The notes under the pieces were generated by a model. The model ran no database searches. It was not told where the DNA came from and worked only from the letters and a program-made list of their open reading frames with translations. A stretch of DNA of 29,538 nucleotides from Clostridia bacterium (lineage in GTDB: Bacteria > Bacillota_A > Clostridia > Oscillospirales > CAG-272). Made by a program: the position numbers and the translations under genes. The stretch covers positions 1 to 29,538 of the forward strand of contig JAFVXK010000015.1 of the NCBI GenBank assembly GCA_017501175.1, read 5' to 3'. This document shows, piece after piece, positions 13,208 through 21,373 of the stretch (its first letter is position 1; every line of letters starts with the position of its first letter).

Positions 13208-14302
13208 ATGACAGAAAAAATAGTTAAAAGCTTCATTGTAAATGGCGAGCTCGTTTCCTCACGTTCATACGGCGGGGGTCACATCAACGGTACAGAGCTC
13301 GTTAAAACGAGAGAGGGCGATACCGAGCATCTTTACGTACTCCAGAAAATTAACAAGACGGTTTTTAAGCGTCCCGATTTGCTTATGGATAACTACGTAG
13401 CCGTTACCGAATTCATACGCAAGAAGATTGCTTCGGAGGGCGGCGACCCTATGCGCGAGTGCGTGAACATCATCAGGGCGCGTGACGGAAAAAGCTATTA
13501 TATAGACGACGCGGGCGAATATTGGCGAATGCTCTCATACGTCGAGGACAGCATATCCTACGATATGGCAGAAACTCCCGAGCAGTTTTACGAGTCTGCG
13601 GTTGCCTTTGGCAATTTCCAATATATGCTCCGCGATTACCCTGCGGATACCCTTTACGAAACCATACCGAATTTCCATAACACCCCGGAAAGATACAGAC
13701 AGCTTATGGAAGCTGCGGAGCGCGACGTTTGCGGAAGATACGCCGAGGTTAAATCCGACGTGGATTTTGCAAGAGCGAGAGAGGGCTTTACCGAAATATT
13801 CGAGAGAGCGCACGGCGAGGGAAAGCTTCCGCTAAAGGTAACGCACAACGATACAAAGCTTAACAACGTCCTATTTGACAAGCGCACCGGCAGGTCGCTC
13901 TGCGTCGTTGACCTCGATACCATAATGCCGGGATACGCTATCAACGACTTCGGCGACTCGATAAGATTTGGAGCAACCACAGCCGTCGAGGACGAGAGCG
14001 ATTTATCCAAGGTTAATTTCGATATAGGTCTTTTTGAAATCTACGTCAAGGGCTTCCTTGAGGGCGCGAGAGGCGGACTTACCGACACCGAGCTGGACCT
14101 CTTACCTGAGAGCGCCGTAATGATGACGCTGGAATGCGGTATGCGCTTCCTCGCAGATTATCTTTCGGGTGACACCTACTTCAAAACATCTCGCGAGGGG
14201 CAGAACCTTGACCGCGCAAGAAATCAGTTCAAGCTTGTTTCGGATATGGAAAAGGCGCTTGAAGATATGCGTAAATTAGTAAAGAAGTACACGGGAAGAT
14301 AA
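13208..14302 (+). CDS. N-acetylhexosamine 1-kinase-like protein (NahK family)
   Basis: A 364-residue kinase of the aminoglycoside phosphotransferase fold. The N-terminus has the nucleotide-loop-like YGGGHINGTELV (21-32) with VLQKIN carrying the likely ATP-contact lysine. The catalytic block is VTHNDTKLNNVLFD with Asp215, followed by VVDLDTIMPG (metal-binding Asp235 and/or Asp237) and NDFGDSIRFGA. This combination is that of NahK from Bifidobacterium, which makes GlcNAc-1-phosphate or GalNAc-1-phosphate from the free sugars. The product would feed a UDP-sugar pyrophosphorylase, so it links to the amino-sugar theme of the window. It is a single-gene unit with its own promoter and a strong terminator. 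Substrate preference cannot be read from the sequence. Confidence 0.85.
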   Translation: MTEKIVKSFIVNGELVSSRSYGGGHINGTELVKTREGDTEHLYVLQKINKTVFKRPDLLMDNYVAVTEFIRKKIASEGGDPMRECVNIIRARDGKSYYIDDAGEYWRMLSYVEDSISYDMAETPEQFYESAVAFGNFQYMLRDYPADTLYETIPNFHNTPERYRQLMEAAERDVCGRYAEVKSDVDFARAREGFTEIFERAHGEGKLPLKVTHNDTKLNNVLFDKRTGRSLCVVDLDTIMPGYAINDFGDSIRFGATTAVEDESDLSKVNFDIGLFEIYVKGFLEGARGGLTDTELDLLPESAVMMTLECGMRFLADYLSGDTYFKTSREGQNLDRARNQFKLVSDMEKALEDMRKLVKKYTGR

Positions 14303-14326
14303 ATACAAAACGAATAATGACAGCAA

Positions 14327-14355
14327 GGGCTGCCTCAAGCGAATTGAGGCAGCCC
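14327..14355. terminator. Bidirectional terminator between convergent genes
   Basis: GGGCTGCCTCAA (14327-14338), loop GCGAA, TTGAGGCAGCCC (14344-14355), then CATTTTTATT on the plus strand. A 12-bp perfect GC-rich stem ends the kinase gene and probably also the glycosyltransferase gene from the other side. Confidence 0.9.
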
Positions 14356-14360
14356 CATTT

Positions 14361-16160
14361 TTATTCCATAAGAAGCGAGCGGATTTTTTCTGCAACGAGT
14401 GGCAATTCTTCCTTGAAATCTCCCTCGCCGAAGCGCACTCTTCCAAGCTCGACGATGCTTTTAGTCGATTTGTCCACCGACACGGCAACGAATGAGAGGT
14501 GGCGGCGGTGCTTTCTGTAATACATTTTTTCAAGATAGAGAAAGCCCGTGTATATTTCCGAGGGCACGTCCTCGTTTGCCGTGTAGTCTATATCGGGAAA
14601 TACGGCAATGCTCTCGCCTCGGTCAAGACATTCCATAGCGCGTCTGAAGCTTACCATACTGTCGCCGCCGCCTCGGTAGGCGGGAATTGCCTCGATTGAT
14701 TTAATAAGCGGCGCGAGCCAAATCGCCGCAAAAAACGCGGCAATTTTAGCAAGGATACGGGAAATTCCGCGCCTTTTATACCTTTCCGTGAAGGTGTAGC
14801 CGCTGAATTGCCTGTAAATATTCCGAAATCCGAAGAAGTTATTAAGAACGAAAAAATGCAAGTCAAAGCCTATCGACTGACAAATTCTTATCGGAGCGCG
14901 CGTGTTCAGGTGGCGCGACACAAAGACGCATGGCTCGGTATTCGGCGGGGAAACGAGGCTCTTGTACTTCTTTACGAAAAGATTGAAAATCGCGCGCCAG
15001 AATTTAAGATACGGTCCGTAAAAGCGCGGAGCTCCACGCCTTTCTTCAGAAAACACCCACCTTGACTGTATTTGATAGGAAAACGCGGCAATTACGAGGT
15101 CGAGCAAGGCCTTGCCGAAGGTTATGAGCGAGCTTTTCTCGATTGCGCCGAGCGGCAGGCTCGACAGGGCGGCGTTCAGCGCGCAGGCTATTCCGTAGCT
15201 TATACCGAGCTGAACCGTCCAGAGCAGGTAATATCTCTTCAAAGCGCCCCTTTTACCGCCGCCGAACACGAGCTTGAAATTCAGTATGAAATTAAAGACA
15301 GAGGAGAGTATTCGCGCGCTGACAGTGGGTACGAGCATCTTTACTGCGGGCGAGAGGTCTGTTAGCTTGAGCATCATTGATGCAAAGAGAAAAAATGCCG
15401 TGATTTCAATTACAGCCGACACCGCCGAGGAGAAAAAGTAACGTCCGAGGCTCTTGAACAAAACCCCGAGGACACGCATACTGTCGGAAAAGGTGCGGAA
15501 ATGAGAAAGTCGCTCGGCGCCGTCCTGCTTCTCTAAATAAACGGTTGAAATTTCGCACTCGACAATCTCGATGCCCCTTTTGTGAAGCGATATGAGCATA
15601 TTCATCTCGTATTCAAACCTGTCGCCGCTGATTTTCAAGAGCTCATCGAGAAGGGAATGTGAAAATGCGCGCAGTCCCGTCTGGGTATCCGAGAGCGAGA
15701 TACCGTAGAGAAGCGAGAATGCCCTGCGTGTGAAAAGATTGCCCGTGCGGCTTCTTCTCGGCACGCACTCGAGAGAAAAATCACGCGCGCCGAGCACGAG
15801 CGCTCCGCGTCGCTCGCAGGCGAGGGCGGCAACCCTCTCGACGTCCTCTGCCGTGTGCTGACCGTCGCAGTCGGCGGTTACGAGCACCGTGTCGTTTGGA
15901 AAATGCTCCTTACAGTATGCAAAGGCGGTCCTCAGGGCGTGTCCCTTGCCCTTGTTTTCTCCGTAGCTCACGACGGCTACGGAGCGGAGCCTTTCTGCGC
16001 CCTTGAATATATCCGAATATTTTTCTCCGCTTCCGTCGTCCACGACTAAAATTCCTCGAAATCCGCGTTTGCAAAGACGCGTGAGATAGTCGTAAAAGGC
16101 GGGCGGCGGCTGGTAGGCCGGTATTATAACTACTGTGTTGTAATTGCTGTTGTTTTTCAT
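14361..16160 (-). CDS. Three-domain fusion: GT2 glycosyltransferase, GtrA membrane domain, acyltransferase-like domain
   Basis: A 599-residue single frame. Residues 8-235 are a DPM1-like GT2 domain, with VVIIPAY, VDDGSG (40-45), and the DxD-type DCDGQH (97-102). Residues 240-370 are a GtrA domain with four membrane helices, ending in the typical SYQIQSRWVF. Residues 380-599 resemble a PlsC/LPLAT acyltransferase: VFVSRHLNTRAPI at 413-424, SFRRAMECLDRGESIAVFPD at 503-522. The usual H-x4-D is H417-x4-A here, so acyl transfer is uncertain. GT2-GtrA fusions make and translocate polyprenyl-phosphate sugars for wall or glycan decoration; the added domain suggests acylation or lipid binding. The start has an AGGAAAG site ten bases upstream. 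A TATAAT (16232-16227, minus) is the likely -10, with a poor -35. Confidence 0.82.
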   Translation of the reverse strand: MKNNSNYNTVVIIPAYQPPPAFYDYLTRLCKRGFRGILVVDDGSGEKYSDIFKGAERLRSVAVVSYGENKGKGHALRTAFAYCKEHFPNDTVLVTADCDGQHTAEDVERVAALACERRGALVLGARDFSLECVPRRSRTGNLFTRRAFSLLYGISLSDTQTGLRAFSHSLLDELLKISGDRFEYEMNMLISLHKRGIEIVECEISTVYLEKQDGAERLSHFRTFSDSMRVLGVLFKSLGRYFFSSAVSAVIEITAFFLFASMMLKLTDLSPAVKMLVPTVSARILSSVFNFILNFKLVFGGGKRGALKRYYLLWTVQLGISYGIACALNAALSSLPLGAIEKSSLITFGKALLDLVIAAFSYQIQSRWVFSEERRGAPRFYGPYLKFWRAIFNLFVKKYKSLVSPPNTEPCVFVSRHLNTRAPIRICQSIGFDLHFFVLNNFFGFRNIYRQFSGYTFTERYKRRGISRILAKIAAFFAAIWLAPLIKSIEAIPAYRGGGDSMVSFRRAMECLDRGESIAVFPDIDYTANEDVPSEIYTGFLYLEKMYYRKHRRHLSFVAVSVDKSTKSIVELGRVRFGEGDFKEELPLVAEKIRSLLME

Positions 16161-16325
16161 GCTTTAAAATCTTTCCTGTTGCCAAAAGCTTTAAAATTTC
16201 AGACTTTGATTTTGTACTACTATGTAATTATAGGGATTTTTCGGAGAAAATATTTCTATTCGTGAAAAAGTTTCCCGAAGATGCGGCTGCAAATAAGGGG
16301 CTCAAGGCTTGGCAGAGAGCAATTT

Positions 16326-16343
16326 TTGCATTGTAAAATGCAA
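16326..16343. promoter_or_regulatory. Inverted repeat upstream of the uxuA promoter
   Basis: TTGCATT and AATGCAA surround GTAA, an 18-base dyad about 30 bp upstream of the uxuA -35 box. Its position suits an activator or repressor site. It could also form a weak hairpin. The rest of 16161-16325 is AT-rich, with no further structure seen except the likely -10 of the glycosyltransferase gene. Confidence 0.4.
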
Positions 16344-16373
16344 GAAAAGCATAAAAAAATACAAGCACTCTTA

Positions 16374-16402
16374 TTGACGAGTTTGTATTTATGTGTTAAA
16401 AT
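16374..16402 (+). promoter_or_regulatory. Promoter of the hexuronate (uxuA) operon
   Basis: TTGACG (16374-16379), 17-nt spacer, TAAAAT (16397-16402). The -10 is 33 bases before the uxuA ATG. Confidence 0.82.
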
Positions 16403-16435
16403 AGAGTAAAAATACTTTTTAAGGAGAATTTTAAA

Positions 16436-17482
16436 ATGAAAATGTCATTCAGATGGTACGGAGAATCCGACCCCGTATCGCTCGAGAGCATCAGGCAAAT
16501 TCCCGGAATGCACTCGGTAGTAAGCGCTATATACGACGTTAAGCCGGGTGAGGTTTGGCCCGAGGAGAGCCTTGCAAAGATGAAGGCTGACTGCGAGGCA
16601 AACGGCCTTGTATTCGACGTCGTTGAGTCTGTTCCCGTGCACGAGGACATCAAGCTCGGACGCGGCAACGTAGATAAGCTTCTCGAGGTTTACTGCGAGA
16701 ATATCCGCCGCTGTGCAAAATACGGCGTAAAGTGCATTACCTATAACTTTATGCCCGTGTTCGACTGGACGAGAACCCAGCTTGACAAGCTCGCAGAGGA
16801 CGGCTCTACCTCTCTCGTTATGTATTGGGAGCAGATGAGGGGACTTGATCCTCTCAAGGACGATATACACCTTCCCGGCTGGGATTCCAGCTACACTCAG
16901 GAGGAGGTCAGAGAGCTCATCTCCGCCTACGGTGAGCTTGGCGAGGAGGGACTTTGGAAAAACCTTGAGGTATTCCTCAAGAAGATAATCCCCGTTGCCG
17001 AGGAGTCGGGCATCAGAATGGCAATTCACCCCGACGACCCGCCCTATTCCATCTTCGGTATTCCGCGTATCGTTACCTGCGAGGCTAACCTCGACAGACT
17101 TCTTGCAATAGTTGACAGCCCTGCAAACAGCCTTTGCCTTTGCACCGGCTCGCTTGGCTGCTCGCTTGATAACGATATGGTGAAGCTTGCCGCAAAGTAT
17201 GCTAAGATGGACAGAATTGCCTTTGTTCATATGAGAAACATACTCGTCTTGCCCGACGGAAGCTTTGAGGAGTCCGGACACATCTCAAACAAGGGCTCGC
17301 TCGATATGTACGAGATTACGAAGGCTCTCGTTGACGCGGGCTTTGACGGCTACGTCCGTCCTGACCACGGCAGAATGATTTGGGGAGAAACCGGCAAGCC
17401 CGGCTACGGTCTTTACGACAGAGCGCTCGGCGCGACCTATATCAACGGTCTTTTCGAGGCTTGCGAGAAGGCTAAAAAGTAA
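16436..17482 (+). CDS. uxuA: Mannonate dehydratase UxuA
   Basis: A 348-residue TIM-barrel enzyme that removes water from D-mannonate to give 2-keto-3-deoxygluconate in glucuronate breakdown. The start MKMSFRWYGE is the family's usual N-terminus, and AGGAG lies eight bases before the ATG. Recognisable blocks are YNFMPVFDWTR (103-113), HPDDPP (198-203), CTGSLGC (236-242), FVHMRN (263-268) and RPDHGR (308-313). The candidate metal ligands His198, Cys236, His265 and Asp310 match the family arrangement. Length is that of the Gram-positive form, shorter than the E. coli protein. It leads an operon with the SDR that would supply D-mannonate from fructuronate, encoded 21 bases downstream. No isomerase (uxaC), kdgK or kdgA is in the window, so the rest of the pathway lies elsewhere. 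Confidence 0.96.
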   Translation: MKMSFRWYGESDPVSLESIRQIPGMHSVVSAIYDVKPGEVWPEESLAKMKADCEANGLVFDVVESVPVHEDIKLGRGNVDKLLEVYCENIRRCAKYGVKCITYNFMPVFDWTRTQLDKLAEDGSTSLVMYWEQMRGLDPLKDDIHLPGWDSSYTQEEVRELISAYGELGEEGLWKNLEVFLKKIIPVAEESGIRMAIHPDDPPYSIFGIPRIVTCEANLDRLLAIVDSPANSLCLCTGSLGCSLDNDMVKLAAKYAKMDRIAFVHMRNILVLPDGSFEESGHISNKGSLDMYEITKALVDAGFDGYVRPDHGRMIWGETGKPGYGLYDRALGATYINGLFEACEKAKK

Positions 17483-17503
17483 TTTTGAAAAGAGGAAATG
17501 AAA

Positions 17504-18355
17504 ATGAATAAAAACGTACTCAATACAGATCTTTCGGGCAAGGTAGCGGTAGTTACCGGTGCAGGCGGCGTGCTTTGCGGTGCATTTTCAAAGACGCTTG
17601 CAAGAGCAGGCGCAAAGGTTGCGCTTCTTGACCTCAACGTAGAGGCGGCAGAGGCTGTTGCTGCTGAAATTCGCGCAGAGGGTGGCGTTGCCAAGGCTTA
17701 CAAGTGCAACGTTCTTGAAAAGGAAACCTGCTACGCGGTAGCAGACGCGGTTGAGGCCGACCTCGGCAAGTGCGACGTGCTCATTAACGGTGCCGGCGGA
17801 AACAACCCCAAGGCTACCACCGACAAGGAGTATTTCGAGCTTGGCGACATCGACGCTGATACCAAGAGCTTCTTCGACCTTGACGCCGCAGGCGTTGGCT
17901 TTGTATTTAACCTCAACTTCCTCGGCACTCTCATTCCTACCCAGGCGTTTGCAAGACAGATGGTCGGCAGAGAGGGCTGTAATATAGTTAATATTTCGAG
18001 TATGAACGCATACACCCCCCTCACCAAGATTCCCGCATATTCGGGCGCAAAGGCTGCAATCTCTAACTTCACCCAGTGGCTTGCAGTACACTTCTCGAGA
18101 GTTGGAATCCGTGTTAACGCGATAGCTCCCGGCTTCTTCTCGACAAAGCAGAATGCCGCGCTCCTCTTCAACCCTGACGGCACACCCACCGCGAGAACCG
18201 GCAAGATTCTTGCCGCAACTCCTATGGGCAGATTTGGCGAGAGCACCGAGCTTGACGGCGGACTTCTCTTCCTTCTCAACAATGAGGCGGCGTCCTTCAT
18301 TACCGGCGTGGTTCTTCCCATCGACGGTGGCTTCTCGGCTTACTCGGGCGTTTAA
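17504..18355 (+). CDS. SDR-family D-mannonate oxidoreductase (fructuronate reductase)
   Basis: A 283-residue short-chain dehydrogenase. The NAD(P) loop is TGAGGVLCG (18-26), with LLDLN at the end of strand 2, NGAGG at 95-99, the catalytic SSMNAY (Ser165/166), and YSGAK with Tyr179 and Lys183. The variable-loop insert around 105-135 and the ending PIDGGFSAYSGV are typical of the group that includes B. subtilis YjmF, which interconverts D-fructuronate and D-mannonate. Its position right after uxuA supports that role. I chose the ATG at 17504 because the GAGGAA site is eight bases upstream; an in-frame ATG at 17498 is only about two bases from it. It replaces the unrelated long-chain UxuB of enterobacteria. 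Confidence 0.9.
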   Translation: MNKNVLNTDLSGKVAVVTGAGGVLCGAFSKTLARAGAKVALLDLNVEAAEAVAAEIRAEGGVAKAYKCNVLEKETCYAVADAVEADLGKCDVLINGAGGNNPKATTDKEYFELGDIDADTKSFFDLDAAGVGFVFNLNFLGTLIPTQAFARQMVGREGCNIVNISSMNAYTPLTKIPAYSGAKAAISNFTQWLAVHFSRVGIRVNAIAPGFFSTKQNAALLFNPDGTPTARTGKILAATPMGRFGESTELDGGLLFLLNNEAASFITGVVLPIDGGFSAYSGV

Positions 18356-18360
18356 TTTTA

Positions 18361-19329
18361 ATGCATATAGGCAAAACCGAGCTGAAGACGGGGCTTATTT
18401 TAGCGCCAATGGCAGGCTTTTCAGACAGGGCGATGCGCCTTGTGTGTCGCCGTTACGGTGCCGAATATACGGTTACCGAGATGGTCAGCGCAAAGGCGGT
18501 TACCTTTCGCGACAAAAAGACCTCTCTTATTGCGAGAATAGGCGCTGACGAGGGACCTGTCGCGCTCCAGCTCTTCGGCTCTGAGCCCGACGTTATTGCT
18601 CGGGCGGTAGAAATGACGGCAGGCGGTGTAGAGAATTTCGCTCCACCTGTTGCCATAGATATAAATATGGGATGTCCTGTTAACAAGATATTTTCTAACG
18701 GCGAGGGTTCAGCGCTTATGCGCGACCCCGAGCTGATTTACAGGATAGTACGCGGAGCAGTCGGCGCAACCGACCTTCCCGTGACGGTAAAGCTTCGCGC
18801 AGGAATTGACAAGGGTAGCATAAGCGCCCTTGAATGTGCAAAGGCGGCAGAATTGGGCGGAGCATCGGCTGTTGCCCTTCACGGCAGGACCCGTGTCGAG
18901 ATGTACGGGGGAAGAGCAGACCGCGAGCTGATAGCGAATGTAAAGAAAGGTTTACATATTCCGCTCATTGCCAACGGTGATATTACCTCGGCAGAGGAAG
19001 CTCTTGATATGCTTCGCGTAACAGGCACTGACGGACTTATGATAGGCAGAGGCGCTATCGGAAACCCGTTCCTTTTTGCTGAAATTTCAGCGGCGCTTTC
19101 GGGCGAGGAATATACTCCGCCCACGATGCGTGAGCGCGTCGAATGTGCGCTTTTTGAGCTCAGACTTGCTATTGAGGATAAGGGCGAGCGAATTGCCGTC
19201 CCCGAGGCGAGAGGCAGAATTGCCGCTTATCTTCGCGGATTTAAGGGCGCGGCGCAGATACGCGCCAAGGTCAATACCTCGCTCACCTATGACGAGGTGG
19301 CGGCGGCTCTTTACGAATCTATTAAATAA
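18361..19329 (+). CDS. dusB: tRNA-dihydrouridine synthase, DusB type
   Basis: A 322-residue flavoenzyme that reduces specific uridines in the tRNA D-loop using FMN and NADPH. Motifs in order: LAPMAGFSD (14-22), LQLFG (69-73), INMGCP with catalytic Cys105, KLRAG (144-148), LHGRTR (173-178), IANGDI and IGRGAIGNP. These are the FMN and tRNA contacts of the Dus family, and the overall layout fits the DusB subgroup of Firmicutes. It starts five bases after the mannonate oxidoreductase stop with no good ribosome-binding site, so translation is probably coupled. Its location inside a sugar operon is unrelated to its function and may simply reflect operon hitch-hiking. Confidence 0.93.
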   Translation: MHIGKTELKTGLILAPMAGFSDRAMRLVCRRYGAEYTVTEMVSAKAVTFRDKKTSLIARIGADEGPVALQLFGSEPDVIARAVEMTAGGVENFAPPVAIDINMGCPVNKIFSNGEGSALMRDPELIYRIVRGAVGATDLPVTVKLRAGIDKGSISALECAKAAELGGASAVALHGRTRVEMYGGRADRELIANVKKGLHIPLIANGDITSAEEALDMLRVTGTDGLMIGRGAIGNPFLFAEISAALSGEEYTPPTMRERVECALFELRLAIEDKGERIAVPEARGRIAAYLRGFKGAAQIRAKVNTSLTYDEVAAALYESIK

Positions 19330-19355
19330 TTTTAATACTTGAAGGAGAAATTACT

Positions 19356-20408
19356 ATGTCAAAAACCGTTAAGATTGGTATCGTCGGACTTGGAAGAATA
19401 GGTATGTCGATACATAAGAAGGCGTATTCCGAGCGCACCGACAAATTCACCGTCGTTGCCGCATGTGATCTCATCGAGGCACGCGCACAAAAGTTTCAGG
19501 AGGCCTTCGGTTGCCGTACCTACACCGATATTACCGAATTTCTCAAAGACCCCGAGATTGAGATTGTAGATATTGCGACAAGGTCCTGCGACCACTATGC
19601 ACACGCAAAGATGGCGCTTCTTGCAGGCAAGAGCGTTCTCGTTGAGAAGCCCTTCTGTGAAACCTACGAGCAGGCAAAGGAAATTGTTGAGCTTGGCAGT
19701 CAGCCGGCAGGTCCTCGCGTATTCGTCCGTCACAACAGACGCTTTGAGGAAGGCTTCATCAAGGTAAACGAGATAATAAACTCCGGTATTCTCGGAAACG
19801 TTTTCGAGGTAAGACTCGCAAGAAACGGCTATCAGCGTCGTAACGACTGGCAGGCTATCAAGGAGTTCGGCGGCGGTCAGCTTCTTAACTGGGGTCCGCA
19901 TATCGTTGACCACTCGCTTCAGTTCTGCGGCGGTGACTACGAGCAGATATTTACCAACATCAAGCGCGTTACCGCTGTCGGTGATGCAGAGGACCACATT
20001 AAGATAGTCTTCAAGGGAGTAAACGGCAGAATCGTGGATATGGAGATAAGCGGCGGTGTGTCGCAGAAAATTCCTCAGTACACAATTTACGGCACAAGAG
20101 GCTCTCTTATATCGAACGGCAACGCTTTTAATCTTAAGTACGTTGACCCTGAGTTTGAGTTTGCTAAAATAAAGGCAAATCCCGAAACTCCCGCAGACGG
20201 CGCGAGCTACGGAAACAAAGAGAATCTTCCCTGGAAGGAAGAAACGGTACAGCTCAGCGGCATAGATGACACCGAAATCATTTGGGATTATCTCTATGAT
20301 GCTTACCGTAACAACGTACCCTTCCCCATCACCTCACAGCAGGCCTTGAACGTAGTTAAGGTATTGGAGCTTGCAAAGAAGGGCACCGAGTTCGAAAGAG
20401 AAATTTAA
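19356..20408 (+). CDS. Gfo/Idh/MocA-family sugar oxidoreductase
   Basis: A 350-residue two-domain oxidoreductase. The N-terminal Rossmann part has GIVGLGRIGMS (8-18) and VEKPF with the catalytic Lys98. The C-terminal alpha/beta part has GGGQLLNWGPHIVDHSLQFCG around 172-192 (named in pieces: GGGQLLNWG, PHIVDH), giving His182, Asp185 and His186 at the substrate site. The family oxidises or reduces sugars, inositols and sugar derivatives with NAD(P). The gene has a GGAG site and is the last of the operon, ending at a strong terminator, so a role on a hexuronate or related sugar acid is likely but the substrate cannot be named from sequence. Confidence 0.9.
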   Translation: MSKTVKIGIVGLGRIGMSIHKKAYSERTDKFTVVAACDLIEARAQKFQEAFGCRTYTDITEFLKDPEIEIVDIATRSCDHYAHAKMALLAGKSVLVEKPFCETYEQAKEIVELGSQPAGPRVFVRHNRRFEEGFIKVNEIINSGILGNVFEVRLARNGYQRRNDWQAIKEFGGGQLLNWGPHIVDHSLQFCGGDYEQIFTNIKRVTAVGDAEDHIKIVFKGVNGRIVDMEISGGVSQKIPQYTIYGTRGSLISNGNAFNLKYVDPEFEFAKIKANPETPADGASYGNKENLPWKEETVQLSGIDDTEIIWDYLYDAYRNNVPFPITSQQALNVVKVLELAKKGTEFEREI

Positions 20409-20421
20409 AATACAATTTCAA

Positions 20422-20452
20422 AGGAGTGAGCGAAGCAAAATCGCTCACTCCT
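20422..20452 (+). terminator. Terminator of the hexuronate operon
   Basis: AGGAGTGAGCGA (20422-20433), loop AGCAAAA, TCGCTCACTCCT (20441-20452), then ATTTTTCTTT. A perfect 12-bp stem with a T tract. Confidence 0.93.
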
Positions 20453-20493
20453 ATTTTTCTTTAAAGCACCGTTTAAATCTTTGCAGTCCCTTA

Positions 20494-20538
20494 AAATTTC
20501 GTAAAACACTTTACAAATTTCGTAAAATATGCTACAAT
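20494..20538 (+). promoter_or_regulatory. Promoter with 13-bp direct repeats, SDR operon
   Basis: The promoter is TTTACA (20510-20515), 17-nt spacer, TACAAT (20533-20538). AAATTTCGTAAAA occurs at 20494-20506 and again at 20515-20527, exactly 21 bp apart, with the second copy inside the spacer. Two sites two helical turns apart suggest cooperative regulator binding, perhaps by the XRE protein encoded at the end of the operon. Confidence 0.7.
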
Positions 20539-20578
20539 TATACAAAAAAGCCAAAAACGGCAGAAGTGGAGAATATTT

Positions 20579-21373
20579 ATGTCTATTGCAATAATAACAG
20601 GAGCTTCAAGCGGTATAGGAGCAGAGTTCGCCCGTCAGCTTAAGGATATGGCGGGAATTGATGAGTTTTGGTTTATAGCAAGGCGCACCGATAAAATGGA
20701 GGCGCTCCGCGATGAGCTTTCGGTCAAGGCGAAAATCATAACCGCAGACCTTTCTGTCCCCGAGGGAATAGAGGCGGTAAGAGGAGCACTTGCAGAGGAG
20801 AAGCCGAGCGTTAAGTTTCTCGTCAACGCTGCGGGCTTTGGCAATTTCGGCTCGTTTGACCAGATACCCGAGTCGGATATAGTAAAAATGATAGATTTGA
20901 ACGACAAGGCGCTTGTGCTTATCACGCATATGACAATTCCCTATATGGAAAGAGGCGGCAGAATAATAGAGCTTGGAAGCGGCTCCTGCTTTACACCTCT
21001 TCCCAACTTCAACATCTATGCATCGAGCAAGATTTTCGTGCTTCACTATACCAAGGCACTCAATTACGAGATAAAGAAATACGGACTTCGCGCGACCTGC
21101 TTCTGTCCCGGCTGGGTAGAAACCGAGTTTTTAGGTAAGGCAACCGCACGAAATACCGTAACCGTGCCAAAGGAAATGAAGCCGCTTCTGAAATGCCGTG
21201 ACGTCGTTCGCCGCTGCGTCAAGGCGTCGATAAAGGGAAGGACTATGTGCGTAACAAATTGGTACACGAAGCTTCAGCACGCACTCTTTAAGACCCTACC
21301 CGATAGCATACTGACAAATCTCTGGATGGGTATGCAAAAGGAGCCCGAGAGGAGCGAGGACTGTGAGAAGTAA
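20579..21373 (+). CDS. SDR-family oxidoreductase (DltE/YqjQ-like)
   Basis: A 264-residue short-chain dehydrogenase. It shows TGASSGIG (7-14), an arginine pair after strand 2 (ARRTDK) that suggests NADP preference, NAAGFGNFG in place of the usual NNAG, the serine strand IIELGSGS, and the YASSK active site. FCPGWVETEF follows, as expected. The C-terminal part is longer than in core SDRs and has basic and hydrophobic helices that may touch the membrane. It is the first gene of a three-gene operon in which each start overlaps the previous stop. Substrate is unknown; related proteins are loosely annotated as acyl- or keto-reductases. Confidence 0.85.
   Translation: MSIAIITGASSGIGAEFARQLKDMAGIDEFWFIARRTDKMEALRDELSVKAKIITADLSVPEGIEAVRGALAEEKPSVKFLVNAAGFGNFGSFDQIPESDIVKMIDLNDKALVLITHMTIPYMERGGRIIELGSGSCFTPLPNFNIYASSKIFVLHYTKALNYEIKKYGLRATCFCPGWVETEFLGKATARNTVTVPKEMKPLLKCRDVVRRCVKASIKGRTMCVTNWYTKLQHALFKTLPDSILTNLWMGMQKEPERSEDCEK

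Noticed and set aside
16445..17281. Long open frame (278 codons) antisense to uxuA
   Set aside because: uxuA has complete family motifs on the plus strand; the antisense frame matches no family and arises from GC-biased codons.
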